Source: Bacillota bacterium
Lineage (GTDB): Bacteria > Bacillota > Clostridia > Lachnospirales > Lachnospiraceae
Direction of reading: 5' to 3'
NCBI GenBank assembly: GCA_023407575.1
Contig: JAEYLX010000037.1
Location: forward strand, 1-49,332
Length of the DNA: 49,332 bases
This document shows, one piece after another, positions 1 through 8,838 of the stretch (position 1 is its first letter; each line of letters opens with the position of its first letter). Position numbers and translations under genes: made by a program. The notes beneath the pieces are model-generated. The model was not told where the DNA came from. It ran no database searches and was given only the letters and a program-made list of their open reading frames with translations.

Positions 1-147
1 TTAATTAGTAAAGAAAAAATAGTCAGAAAGAATTAGGCAAGAAGAAATCAGTAAATCAATGTAGTAATAATCTGTAATAAGAAATCATAAAAGAATATGT
101 GGTAAAGAAATGGATAAAAAGACCAAAAAAGGAAGTAATAAAGGTAC

Positions 148-257
148 TAAAAAAAGAATCTAAAAAAGAATCTAAAAAAGGAAACTTGAAACTATAAAAA
201 GAAATTATAAAAAGAAATTATAAAATGAAACTAGAAAATGAAACTAGAAAATGAAAC
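148..257. repeat. Purine-rich imperfect 13-bp tandem repeats
   Basis: Bases 1-438 hold no gene. The stretch is almost all A and G on the plus strand. From 148 to 185 there are three units of the type TAAAAAAAGAATC. From 193 to 257 there are five contiguous 13-bp units, two TATAAAAAGAAAT, one TATAAAATGAAAC and two TAGAAAATGAAAC. Looser copies continue to about 370. I see no S-box or other riboswitch in front of the methionine-synthase-like gene. Function is unknown; slippage-prone DNA or a purine-rich leader are both possible. Confidence 0.75.
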
Positions 258-438
258 TAGAAACTATAAACTATAGAAAGAGATTATAAAAAAAACTATA
301 AAATGAAACTAGAAACTAGAATAAGAAATTAAAGAAAGAAATTAAAGAATATAACTAAAGAAAGAAACTAATAAAAAGAGAACTGTTAAAAGAATAGTTA
401 TTATTAAGAAAAAAATGATTGGATGAGGAGATAAGAGT

Positions 439-1551
439 ATGAGTAAGAATGCACCTTTTAGATTTGACATTGTGGGAAGTTTTTTGAGACCTGAATATTT
501 AAAGCAGGCAAGAAGTGAATTTGCAGAGGGTAAAATAACCAGGGAAGAACTAAAAGCAGTAGAGGATAAAGCAATTACAGATTTAATCTCGAAGCAAAAA
601 GCAGCGGGCCTTAGTGTAATCACGGATGGAGAGTTTAGACGGAGCTCCTGGCATTTGGATTTTATGTGGGCGTTTAATGGTGTTGGGCATGAAAAAACAA
701 AGGAAGGAATTCCATTTCATGGTGAGCCGGCGTTAATAGATGATACCTTCTTAACAGGTAAAGTATCTGTTGCTGATCATCCGTTCGTAGAGCACTTTAA
801 GTTCGTAAAGCAATTTGAGGATGAGAATACAGTGGCTCGACAGACGATTCCATCTCCCGCACAGTTTTTATTTCAGATGATTACTCCCGCTAATTTGGCA
901 AGTACCAATGCTATTTATCCAAAGGAGGAGGAGCTGCATCAGGATATCGCGAATGGTTATAAAAAAGTTATCAAAGAGCTATATGCTGCTGGTTGCAGAA
1001 ATATTCAGTTTGACGATTGTACCTGGGGTGTATGTGTGGATGATCATGCATGCTTTATCTTAGGAACCGACGAGGAAGGGCTACAATTAATTATCGAGAA
1101 ATTAATCCATATAAATAATTTAGCGCTAGAAGACAAACCAGAAGATCTAGTGGTAAACACACATATTTGCCGTGGTAACTTTCATTCTACTTGGGCATGT
1201 GAAGGAAGCTATGAACGTGTTGCAAAAGATCTCTTTGCAAAGGAGAATGTAAACGCATTCTATTTGGAATTTGACGATGATCGGTCCGGTGATTTTGAAC
1301 CTTTAAAACATATGAGTGAAGATAAGAAAGTAGTATTAGGACTCGTCACCACAAAATCACCTACCTTGGAAGAGAAAGAAAATATAATAAAAAGAATCCA
1401 TGAAGCAGAGCAATACATACCTCTTGACAGATTGTATCTTAGTCCACAATGTGGTTTTGCATCAACAGAGGAAGGTAATATACTTACTGAAGATGAGCAA
1501 TGGGCTAAACTAAAGCTAGTCAGAGAAATATCAGAAGAGATATGGAAGTAA
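439..1551 (+). CDS. MetE C-terminal-like (YxjG/YxjH family) methyltransferase
   Basis: A 370-aa protein of the cobalamin-independent methionine synthase catalytic-domain family, equivalent to the C-terminal half of MetE. Family members transfer a methyl group to homocysteine or a related thiol; the donor for short versions such as Bacillus YxjG/YxjH is not firmly known. The zinc ligands of MetE can be seen: HIC in THICRGNFHS (about residues 242-244), the Glu of YLEFDDD (about 275) and the Cys of SPQCGFAS (about 336). The N-terminal part has DGEFRRSSWHLDFMW, typical of the short family. GAGGAG at 425-430 lies 8 bases before the ATG. It is a single-gene unit closed by the hairpin at 1608-1641. 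The family is confident, the exact substrate is not. Confidence 0.88.
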   Translation: MSKNAPFRFDIVGSFLRPEYLKQARSEFAEGKITREELKAVEDKAITDLISKQKAAGLSVITDGEFRRSSWHLDFMWAFNGVGHEKTKEGIPFHGEPALIDDTFLTGKVSVADHPFVEHFKFVKQFEDENTVARQTIPSPAQFLFQMITPANLASTNAIYPKEEELHQDIANGYKKVIKELYAAGCRNIQFDDCTWGVCVDDHACFILGTDEEGLQLIIEKLIHINNLALEDKPEDLVVNTHICRGNFHSTWACEGSYERVAKDLFAKENVNAFYLEFDDDRSGDFEPLKHMSEDKKVVLGLVTTKSPTLEEKENIIKRIHEAEQYIPLDRLYLSPQCGFASTEEGNILTEDEQWAKLKLVREISEEIWK

Positions 1552-1607
1552 GTAGATTATAAAATTACAGAAATAACCTAGAAAGGTACGATTATAATAT
1601 AGAGTGT

Positions 1608-1641
1608 AAAAAGTGGTTTAGCGTTTGCTATACCACTTTTT
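1608..1641 (+). terminator. Rho-independent terminator after the MetE-like gene
   Basis: AAAAAGTGGT (1608-1617) pairs perfectly with ACCACTTTTT (1632-1641). After one T-T mismatch, TAGC/GCTA closes a GTTT loop. The A-run and T-run flanks would let it work in both directions. I see no gene in the remaining bases 1642-1852 before the YitT gene. Confidence 0.85.
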
Positions 1642-1852
1642 CTATGATAAGATAAGAATTGTGCGCAATTCATAGATGCCGGTCTGCGCCATTTGGATAT
1701 ACATCAGTCAATTTATACCTTTCAATTTAGGCTTTTGACACATAATCATATTTATCAAATAAAACAACTTAAATACGGAATGGAAATTGTAAATAATTAA
1801 TACATAGGTCAAAAAGGTAATTAGACGGAAGAAAAACTCGGAGGATAATGAC

Positions 1853-2686
1853 ATGAAGGAAATGATTAAAAAACTATTATGGATTGCATTTGGGCAGTTT
1901 ATTGCAACCTTTGCTTTTAGCAGAATATTGGTGGCTAATGACCTGGTTGCTGCCGGATTTGGCGGATTGGTAACGGTACTTCATAACCTGACGGGCATGA
2001 ACACTCAAGTTATGCTGTTTCTAATGGCTCTGCCAGTTTTTATATGGTCTTTCTTTCGATATGATAAAATACAAATCTTTTTTGCAGCCTTTAGCTTCTA
2101 TATTTTTACCTTTTATTTGGGAATTATGGATAAACTGGTCCCCCCCTTTGAAACGGACCCAATCATTGCTGCAGTGGCAGGCGGAATCATATTGGGAGCT
2201 GCGGTAGGTATTATCATGAGACAGCGTATGTCCAATGGACCGGAAGCCATCATTGGAATGTATCTAAAAGAAAAACGAGGAATTACCATTGGTACCTATT
2301 TTCTCGTGTTGAATTCAGCAATTATTTTTTCTTCAATTTTATATGGCAATTTAACATTAATCATCTATTCTTTTATAAGTAACTATATTCAAAGCTATGT
2401 CACAGACTATGTTATGATTGGCGGAAAGAAGTACTATAATGTAAGTATCATGTCCGATCAGTATTTGGACATCACCCAGTATATTAGAAATGATTTAAAA
2501 CGCGGAGTTACCTTTATTCAAGGTATGGATACTTCAAATGTTAAGAAAAAAATGCTGATTCAAACCGTTGTGAACAAACAAGAATTAGTATTAGTAAAGG
2601 ATTATGTTAAGAACCTGCAAGATGATAGTTTTGTTTATGCAACCCAAAGTGCATCGCTTTTAGGCAGGGGCTTTGAACTTGATTAA
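1853..2686 (+). CDS. YitT family membrane protein (DUF161 + DUF2179)
   Basis: A 277-aa integral membrane protein. The first ~175 residues form five or six hydrophobic segments (about 7-27, 33-55, 58-92, 103-122 and 147-180). The C-terminal ~80 residues are a soluble DUF2179 domain (YYNVSIMSDQYLDITQYI, then KRGVTFIQGMD). This is the YitT architecture common in Firmicutes, which often have several paralogues of unknown transport role. The loop usually written GGSTGG in the family reads RMSNGPEAIIG here, so this copy diverges at a conserved site. TCGGAGGA at 1838-1845 precedes the ATG. It appears to be monocistronic and carries no clue to a substrate. Confidence 0.85.
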   Translation: MKEMIKKLLWIAFGQFIATFAFSRILVANDLVAAGFGGLVTVLHNLTGMNTQVMLFLMALPVFIWSFFRYDKIQIFFAAFSFYIFTFYLGIMDKLVPPFETDPIIAAVAGGIILGAAVGIIMRQRMSNGPEAIIGMYLKEKRGITIGTYFLVLNSAIIFSSILYGNLTLIIYSFISNYIQSYVTDYVMIGGKKYYNVSIMSDQYLDITQYIRNDLKRGVTFIQGMDTSNVKKKMLIQTVVNKQELVLVKDYVKNLQDDSFVYATQSASLLGRGFELD

Positions 2687-2802
2687 AAAGTGGGCTTAAG
2701 TATTGTTAATAAAGAAGTGTTAGTGTAAAATTTTATAAATAAAGATATAAATTAATTTATCACAAAGTCAAGATACCCAATATGATTGTAAGGAGGCTAT
2801 TC

Positions 2803-3489
2803 ATGCATTATAACTGTCTAATTGTAGATGACGAAATGGACTTATCTAAAATGACCTGTGAATATTTTGAAATGTTTGATGTATCCTGTGCGTATGTAGC
2901 GACAGCCTCAGAATGTGAGAGGTTCCTGAAAGAAAACAAAGTAGATGTATTATTAATGGACATTAATCTTGGTGATGAGAGTGGCTTTACTATCTGTAAG
3001 AAAATACGCCAGGAGTCTGAAATTCCAATCTTATTTATCAGTGCAAGACAGAGTGATGACGATGTATTAATCGCCTTAAATATAGGCGGAGATGATTATA
3101 TTAAAAAGCCTTATTCGTTAAGTGTTTTACTTGCAAAGGTTAAAGTTATTATTAAACGTATGGTCAATGACAAAATATCAAGTGTGAATTTAAATATAAT
3201 CGAAAAGGGAAAGTGTTTCCTCGATGCAGGTACCATGAGAATTCATATTGATAATCGTGAGATACAACTAAAAGCAAAAGAGTTCAAGTTGTTCCAGTAT
3301 CTCTTTGAGAATAAGAATACCATTGTCACAAAGGAACAGTTATTTCAAAAAGTTTGGGGAGATTCCTTTTTCAGTGATGGTACATTAAATGTACATATTC
3401 GTAAATTGAGAGAAAAGATAGAGGAGAATCCGAATGAGCCCCAATTAATCAAAACCATTTGGGGTACTGGATATATGCTGGAACTATGA
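2803..3489 (+). CDS. OmpR/PhoB-family response regulator
   Basis: A 228-aa two-component regulator. The receiver domain covers about residues 3-118, with acidic pocket D9-D10, phosphoacceptor D53 (VLLMDINLGDE), the T/S switch in FISARQSDDD and the conserved Lys in YIKKPYS. A winged-helix DNA-binding domain (about 130-228) ends with VHIRKLREKIEENPNE and TIWGTGYMLEL. I chose the ATG at 2803 because AGGAGG at 2791-2796 sits 6 bases before it; the reading frame is open back to 2782 without another good site. The stop overlaps the kinase start by ATGA, so the two are translationally coupled. The nearby ABC exporter is the likely target. Confidence 0.93.
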   Translation: MHYNCLIVDDEMDLSKMTCEYFEMFDVSCAYVATASECERFLKENKVDVLLMDINLGDESGFTICKKIRQESEIPILFISARQSDDDVLIALNIGGDDYIKKPYSLSVLLAKVKVIIKRMVNDKISSVNLNIIEKGKCFLDAGTMRIHIDNREIQLKAKEFKLFQYLFENKNTIVTKEQLFQKVWGDSFFSDGTLNVHIRKLREKIEENPNEPQLIKTIWGTGYMLEL

Positions 3490-4742
3490 AAATTAGATAC
3501 CTTACAATTACTTTCACAATATTAATAGCAATCTTTATCGGCATAATTATTTTACAAATTCGGTATGAAGGAAATCAAACAGATGAAATCACAACCTTGA
3601 ATGCTGAGAATAAGCAGATTATGGAAGGGCTTAAGCAAGGAGAAGCCAGAGACAGTCTGGAAAAAGTATTTGGCTGCCAAATTATTTTAAAGTCAGATGC
3701 AGATTATGCCAGCAGGTTAAATGAAGCAGTGAAGGATCATAAAACCTTGATGGACTATGAAGCAGAGGAGCAACTAATAGGGAAGATTATTTTTGATGGA
3801 CAAATGGATGTCATTAATGCGCTTTGGAGCTCCTTACAAAACAAAATGATTATTGCAAGCATAGGCATTTTATTCATAGGATATTTTATCCTTGGACTTT
3901 TTTATTATTTCTACGTTCGACCTTTTCATAAGCTGCAACAGTTTGCTGTAAATGTGGCCAAGGGTAATTTGGATGCACCCATATTTATGCAAAAAGGAAA
4001 TTACTTTGGTGCATTCACGGAAAGCTTTGATCTGATGCGTGAAGAATTAAAACGAGCCAGAGAAAATGAATATAAAGCAAATATAAGTAAAAAAGAGCTT
4101 GTAGCAGAATTGTCCCATGATATGAAAACTCCGATTGCAACCATAAAAGCCACCTGTGAAGTGTTAAAAATGAAGACACAGAGAAATGGAAATACAGCTG
4201 ATAGCAAAGATTTACTTGATAAGATAGGGATTATCGAGCAGAGATCGGATATGATTGATCAATTAATCGGCAATATGTTTCATGCGACTCTGGAAGAGTT
4301 GGAAAACCTAAAGGTAGAAGCAGTGGAGGAGGCATCTACTGGAATCCTTTCCATGTTTGAGGACCTGCAATATTATGAGAATCTGCAGATTAAAAATACA
4401 ATCCCGGAATACCTGGTTTATTTGGACAAATTACGTCTGAAACAGGTAATTGACAACATTGTTCATAATTCTTTTAAGTACGCCGGCACTGTAATTGAGG
4501 TATCCTTTGAAGACGTTCCTGCCGGTATTAAGATTGAAATTAGGGATTATGGAAATGGTGTTGCGGAGGAAGAATTACCACTGATAACGGAAAAATATTA
4601 TAGAGGTGCCAATGGAAAAGGCAAGAATGGAGCCGGACTTGGATTATTCTTAGCCAATTACTTTATGAACCATATGAAAGGCAGTCTCGAATGCTATAAT
4701 GACCATGGCTTTGTAGTGAACTTGTTTATAAGTAAAGTATAA
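3486..4742 (+). CDS. Sensor histidine kinase
   Basis: A 418-aa membrane kinase paired with the preceding regulator. It has a first membrane segment at residues 7-24, an extracytoplasmic sensor of roughly 100 residues, a second membrane segment at 120-143 and a HAMP linker. The HisKA helix carries the phosphoacceptor H211 in AELSHDMKTPIA. The ATPase domain shows the N-box DNIVHNSFKYAG, a GNGV G1 box and a G2 box ending in GAGLGLFLANYF. The ATG at 3486 overlaps the regulator's TGA. The large external domain differs from the short-loop BceS kinases that sense through their transporter, so this one probably senses a ligand or envelope state directly. Confidence 0.92.
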   Translation: MKIRYLTITFTILIAIFIGIIILQIRYEGNQTDEITTLNAENKQIMEGLKQGEARDSLEKVFGCQIILKSDADYASRLNEAVKDHKTLMDYEAEEQLIGKIIFDGQMDVINALWSSLQNKMIIASIGILFIGYFILGLFYYFYVRPFHKLQQFAVNVAKGNLDAPIFMQKGNYFGAFTESFDLMREELKRARENEYKANISKKELVAELSHDMKTPIATIKATCEVLKMKTQRNGNTADSKDLLDKIGIIEQRSDMIDQLIGNMFHATLEELENLKVEAVEEASTGILSMFEDLQYYENLQIKNTIPEYLVYLDKLRLKQVIDNIVHNSFKYAGTVIEVSFEDVPAGIKIEIRDYGNGVAEEELPLITEKYYRGANGKGKNGAGLGLFLANYFMNHMKGSLECYNDHGFVVNLFISKV

Positions 4743-4869
4743 GGACAAGAGCTATTTCTGCACTTGGCCTACTTGATTAGATACTTAACGATATCTTCAC
4801 TTAATTTATATAAAAACCATTGATGCTTTAAATATTTAAGAATTAGTTAAGGATTAGACTGGATTTGGG

Positions 4870-4930
4870 TTAAGACTTTTAATTTAATATTGACTATAAT
4901 GAAAGCCATGAAGAATAATCATGGCTTTCA
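4870..4930 (+). promoter_or_regulatory. Possible promoter and 11-bp hairpin before the ABC operon
   Basis: TATAAT at 4895-4900 is a perfect -10 box; the best -35 is a weak TTAAGA at 4870-4875 with a 19-base spacer. The hairpin TGAAAGCCATG (4900-4910) / CATGGCTTTCA (4920-4930) directly overlaps the expected start of transcription. It lacks a T-tract, so it fits an operator or a 5'-stabilising stem better than a terminator. Confidence 0.4.
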
Positions 4931-5008
4931 TTCATGGTGAGTAAAAGGATTTGTCGTTGCATCTTATTTATTTGTCCAGAACAGCTTAACTCGGAAAGGG
5001 AATATAGT

Positions 5009-5764
5009 ATGAAGAACTTACTGCAAGCAAAGGATTTATGTAAAACATTTTCTAATGAAAGTGTTCAGCAACATGTATTGAAAAACTTAAATATAACAAT
5101 TGATTCCGGAGATTTTATTGTCATTATGGGGAATTCGGGCTCTGGTAAAAGCACACTGTTATATGCCCTATCTGGTATGGACCGGCCTTCCCTCGGTACG
5201 ATTAGTTTTGAAGGAGAGGAAATCTCCAAGTACTCCAATGATAAACTGGCAGTTTTTCGGAGAAAGAACTGTGGTTTTGTATTTCAGCAGAATTTCTTAA
5301 ATGACACCATGAGCGTTATGGATAACATAATGGTCAGTGGTTTGCTAATGAGTAAAAATAGAAAGGCCATTGCAAATAAGGCAAAGGAACTGTTAACCAA
5401 GACTGGGCTGACAAAAGAACTTTATCATAAATATCCCTCACAGCTCTCTGGTGGAGAAGCGCAAAGAGTGGCATTGGTAAGAAGCATTATCAATAATCCT
5501 ACCATTCTCTTTGCAGATGAGCCAACAGGAGCATTAAATTCCACTAACTCTGACCTTGTATTAGATCTGCTTACGATGCTTAACGAAACAGGGCAGACAA
5601 TTATTATGGTTACTCATGATTTAAAAGCTGCCAGAAGAGGAAATCGTGTCCTGTATTTAAAGGATGGAGTAATTCTGGATGAAATCGGGTTGGGCAGCTA
5701 TGCTTCTGGAGATGCAGTCAGAGAGGATAATCTTCGCAAATTCTTAGAAGAAATAGGATGGTAG
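5009..5764 (+). CDS. ABC transporter ATP-binding protein (MacB/LolD type)
   Basis: A 251-aa ATPase with Walker A GNSGSGKST (about residues 40-48), Q-loop FVFQQNF, signature LSGGEAQRVAL, Walker B ILFADEPTGALN and switch His in MVTHD. These are the marks of the ATPases that drive FtsX/MacB-type permeases by mechanotransmission. I prefer the ATG at 5009, giving MKNLLQAKDL, preceded by GAAAGGG 8 bases upstream; the frame is open back to 4934 but that stretch reads as non-coding leader. The permease starts 34 bases downstream. The position behind a two-component system suggests an inducible defence or envelope-stress exporter. Confidence 0.92.
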   Translation: MKNLLQAKDLCKTFSNESVQQHVLKNLNITIDSGDFIVIMGNSGSGKSTLLYALSGMDRPSLGTISFEGEEISKYSNDKLAVFRRKNCGFVFQQNFLNDTMSVMDNIMVSGLLMSKNRKAIANKAKELLTKTGLTKELYHKYPSQLSGGEAQRVALVRSIINNPTILFADEPTGALNSTNSDLVLDLLTMLNETGQTIIMVTHDLKAARRGNRVLYLKDGVILDEIGLGSYASGDAVREDNLRKFLEEIGW

Positions 5765-5798
5765 TTTCGCAGAGCTTGCGGCAGAATGGAGGATTAAA

Positions 5799-8186
5799 AT
5801 GGGACTTTTATTAATTGCCCTGGATAATATTAAAAAGAAAAAAGGAAATGCATTTATACTATTTTTTCTTATCACATTAGCAGTAATGCTACTTTATGTT
5901 GGGATTTCTTCGCTTACTAATATGAGTAAAGTTATTGATAAACGAAATGAACTGGTGAAGGGTGCGGATTATTTCTTATTTACCACCAGTAATTATACAG
6001 AGGAAATCGAAACTCAAATGCTGCAGCAGAAGGATGTAGAGTATCTGGAAAGTGAGAATGCTTATCTTATACCTAGTGTAAAATATTACAAGGAAACGGA
6101 ATCAATGGATGAAGCAAATCAGCTGGATTTCTTTCTTCTAAGTAAAGATTCGAATAGAAATTTGTCAAAGATAAATTTAATAGACGAAGGAGTGGAATGG
6201 AAAAAAGATTCCATTATTGTACCCTATTATTTAAAGGCAGGCGAAGGGTATAAGACTGGGGATCATATTAATCTTGTATATAATGATTCTACCTATACCT
6301 TTGAACTATATGGTTTTACAGAAGATGTAATGTTCTCAACACCTACCAACATGTCAGCTCAAAAATGCTTTATATCTGCAGAGGCATTTAACGAAATATC
6401 AGAGCAAGCAGCATATTCGGGACAATTTTATCGTTTGGATTTAACCACAGGCAGTGATACGGAGGAATTCGAAAATAGCATGAACCAGGTCCTGGGTAAC
6501 GAAATTCCGGATTTTGAACATGCAGTGAATTGGGCAACAAATTATGCTGTAATGAAGTATGGTGCAGGTATAACGGCAGGTATTATTATGGGTATTTTAA
6601 CGGTATTTTCAAGCTTATTAATTATAATATCCCTCATTATTGTTCACTTTAATATTAGTAATTCCATAGAAATGAATATGAAGAACATAGGTATGTTAAA
6701 AGCTTCCGGGTATACTAGCTCTCAAATGACGATAGCAACGATACTAGAGTTTATGATTATCAGTATATTTGCAGTTTGTGCAGGTCTAATCTGTGCCATC
6801 AGCGCATCCAATGTGGTTGGTAATATCTTATCCTCCTCCATTGGTTTACTGTGGAAGATGAATTTCGATGTAATTAGTGCACTTGTCAGTATTTTTGTTA
6901 TTATGCTGTTAGTTCTTTTGGCGGTGCTGCTTTGCTCTTTTAGATTCAAACGAATTACACCACTGGATGCCTTGCGCAATGGTATAAATGCTCATAATTT
7001 TAAGAAAAATCGAATTCAGCTGGCTAAAATTGCTTTACCGATTAATGCTGCCATTGGAATGAAAAGTATTTTTTTTCATAAAAAGAAAAACCTTATTATC
7101 TGTTTTATCATTATTATTCTATCTTTTTGTGCAAATGAAGCAATGTGTGTTTATCAGAACTTTGCGGTAAAGTCAGATAAACTAGTTGCAATCGCAGGGG
7201 TTGAACAACCTGATATTCTTATTAAAATGAAAGATAATGAAAGCAGTAGTTATATAGATAACTTTGAAAGAACAAAAGAAAAGGTATTATCGAATAAGGG
7301 TGTCCAATATGTGATTGAATGCAATTCTGTCAATATGATATGTAAAGCAAACGGCGAAGAAGTTTCTATCAATTTAGACGTCTATGATCGAACTGATAAA
7401 CTAAGAACGGATAATATTGTGCGTGGAAGAAGACCAGCCTATGATAATGAGATAATGTTAACTTCAATCATGGCGAAACATCTGGGCGTATCAATCGGCG
7501 ACGTGGTATATTTAGAATTGAATGGGGAAAGCACAGATTACCTGTTGGTTGGAGAAAGCCAAGGCTTAAATCAGCTGGGAAGAACAGGAATGATAACGAA
7601 GGATGGACTAACACGAACAAATCCGGATAGCAGACCCTTTGGACTATATATTTATGCGGTTGAAAACAGTAATTTAAACAATCTGTTGCAAGAATTAAAA
7701 AATTCTTTAACAGAAGAACAAGTTGATATTGCCAACTATGTTAATTATATAGCAACCTCCTTAGGATCTATTTCGACTGCAATGAAGTTATTATGTGGAG
7801 TAATGATTGGAGTTGTGATATTGACAATTGCTTTAATATTAGTATTGATAATTAAGATTCAATTGGTAAGAGACCAGAAACAGTTAGGAATTTATAAGGC
7901 TTTGGGTTATACCACCAGCCAATTAATGCTCCAAACTATAATGAGCTATATCCCAATTGTTTTCCTTGGTAGTATCGTAGGGAGTATATTAGCATGGTTT
8001 GGTGTAGAACCATCCTTTGTCCTGTGTCTTTCGGCCTTTGGTATTGAGAAAAGTGGTATGGAGGTAAGTTTTACAGCAATGATTGGGGTGGTAATCATAA
8101 TCGTAATATGGGCAACACTGATTGCAGGTCTGTGTTCGATTAGAATTAAGAGAATAGTGCCCTGGAAGATGATGCAGGAGGTATAA
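5799..8186 (+). CDS. FtsX-family ABC permease (two FtsX domains)
   Basis: A 795-aa permease. One N-terminal membrane segment (about 18-38) is followed by a ~210-residue external domain, then three helices (about 255-285, 305-335 and 355-382). A second half repeats the plan with a helix at 425-445, an external domain, and three helices near 660-690, 708-735 and 750-785. Both halves keep the FtsX-type sequences near the cytoplasmic face (NIGMLKASGYTSSQ and LGIYKALGYTTSQ). Two complete halves separate it from BceB, which has one large loop between helices 7 and 8. GGAGG precedes the ATG. With the ATPase it should form a tripartite-like exporter or envelope-remodelling machine. Confidence 0.88.
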   Translation: MGLLLIALDNIKKKKGNAFILFFLITLAVMLLYVGISSLTNMSKVIDKRNELVKGADYFLFTTSNYTEEIETQMLQQKDVEYLESENAYLIPSVKYYKETESMDEANQLDFFLLSKDSNRNLSKINLIDEGVEWKKDSIIVPYYLKAGEGYKTGDHINLVYNDSTYTFELYGFTEDVMFSTPTNMSAQKCFISAEAFNEISEQAAYSGQFYRLDLTTGSDTEEFENSMNQVLGNEIPDFEHAVNWATNYAVMKYGAGITAGIIMGILTVFSSLLIIISLIIVHFNISNSIEMNMKNIGMLKASGYTSSQMTIATILEFMIISIFAVCAGLICAISASNVVGNILSSSIGLLWKMNFDVISALVSIFVIMLLVLLAVLLCSFRFKRITPLDALRNGINAHNFKKNRIQLAKIALPINAAIGMKSIFFHKKKNLIICFIIIILSFCANEAMCVYQNFAVKSDKLVAIAGVEQPDILIKMKDNESSSYIDNFERTKEKVLSNKGVQYVIECNSVNMICKANGEEVSINLDVYDRTDKLRTDNIVRGRRPAYDNEIMLTSIMAKHLGVSIGDVVYLELNGESTDYLLVGESQGLNQLGRTGMITKDGLTRTNPDSRPFGLYIYAVENSNLNNLLQELKNSLTEEQVDIANYVNYIATSLGSISTAMKLLCGVMIGVVILTIALILVLIIKIQLVRDQKQLGIYKALGYTTSQLMLQTIMSYIPIVFLGSIVGSILAWFGVEPSFVLCLSAFGIEKSGMEVSFTAMIGVVIIIVIWATLIAGLCSIRIKRIVPWKMMQEV

Positions 8187-8262
8187 ATATATTTATTTTT
8201 TAGTTTCATAAGCTAGAAAATGTCAGCCGGAATTAATATTTCATAACAGAATATAGTTGGGT

Positions 8263-8312
8263 AAACAAGCATGAAGTGTTTTCTATAAGGTAGAAAACTC
8301 TCATGCTTGTTT
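8263..8312 (+). terminator. Long hairpin terminator after the ABC operon
   Basis: AAACAAGCATGA (8263-8274) pairs perfectly with TCATGCTTGTTT (8301-8312). A further ten base pairs with one mismatch (GTGTTTTCTA / TAGAAAACTC) extend to a TAAGG loop. The T-tract is short, so efficiency is uncertain. Confidence 0.65.
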
Positions 8313-8339
8313 GCGTAAATTATATTAGTATGCTAAAAT
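8311..8339 (+). promoter_or_regulatory. Sigma-A-like promoter of the GNAT gene
   Basis: TTGCGT (8311-8316), a 17-base spacer and TAAAAT (8334-8339), with an extended -10 TG one base before the hexamer. It starts on the last bases of the preceding terminator stem and lies about 40 bases before the acetyltransferase start. Confidence 0.6.
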
Positions 8340-8378
8340 TAGGTAATTAAAAACAAGAGATATCCGGGAGGGTGTTGC

Positions 8379-8825
8379 ATGACTTATAGAATCGCAACTT
8401 TGAATGAAATTGATGAGTTAGTAGAACTTAGAAAAAAGCAATTAATTGATGAAGGAATTTCTCCCACAGAAGATACTACAGAAGAAATGCATAAGTTCTT
8501 TGAAAAGAAAATGAGCGATGGAACGATGGTGGAATGGGTGGTTGAAGAAAATAATAAAATTATTGCAACCAGCGCAATTGTATTCTATGAATTCCCTCCT
8601 TCCTTCACCAATAAGAGTGGTATCAAAGGTTATATTACAAATATGTATACCGTACCGGAATACCGTGGCCGGGGTATCGCATCATCCTTACTGAATAAAC
8701 TAACTGACGAAGCAAAAGCAAGAAACGTACATAAACTTTGGCTGGGAGCTTCTAAGATGGGACGTCCTGTTTATTTAAAATACGGATTTGAGGAAAAGAA
8801 TATTTGGTTGGATCTACATATATAA
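8379..8825 (+). CDS. GNAT-family N-acetyltransferase
   Basis: A 148-aa single-domain acetyltransferase. The acetyl-CoA pyrophosphate loop is VPEYRGRGIASSLL (about residues 93-106), preceded by the beta-strand GYITNMYT; the closing motif GRPVYLKYGFEEK is also present. The length is normal for the family. The substrate cannot be read from the sequence. GGGAGG lies 8 bases before the ATG, and a good promoter sits at 8311-8339. The following EFR1 remnant starts 14 bases after the stop behind GAGGTGGAG and may once have been co-transcribed. Confidence 0.88.
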   Translation: MTYRIATLNEIDELVELRKKQLIDEGISPTEDTTEEMHKFFEKKMSDGTMVEWVVEENNKIIATSAIVFYEFPPSFTNKSGIKGYITNMYTVPEYRGRGIASSLLNKLTDEAKARNVHKLWLGASKMGRPVYLKYGFEEKNIWLDLHI

Positions 8826-8838
8826 TGAGGTGGAGCGT

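Noticed and set aside
148..257. CRISPR array
   Set aside because: Units are 13 bp, contiguous and without spacers; the 14-bp array at 23587-23670 is rejected for the same reason.
1..438. S-box riboswitch before the methionine-synthase-like gene
   Set aside because: No S-box core or terminator pairing is present; the region is purine-rich repeat.
342..623. Minus-strand open frame of 93 codons
   Set aside because: It overlaps the start of the MetE-like gene and is antisense to conserved coding sequence, with no ribosome binding site.
4934..5008. 25-residue N-terminal extension of the ABC ATPase
   Set aside because: It lies in the leader hairpin region; the ATPase fold starts at the ATG at 5009, which has its own ribosome binding site.
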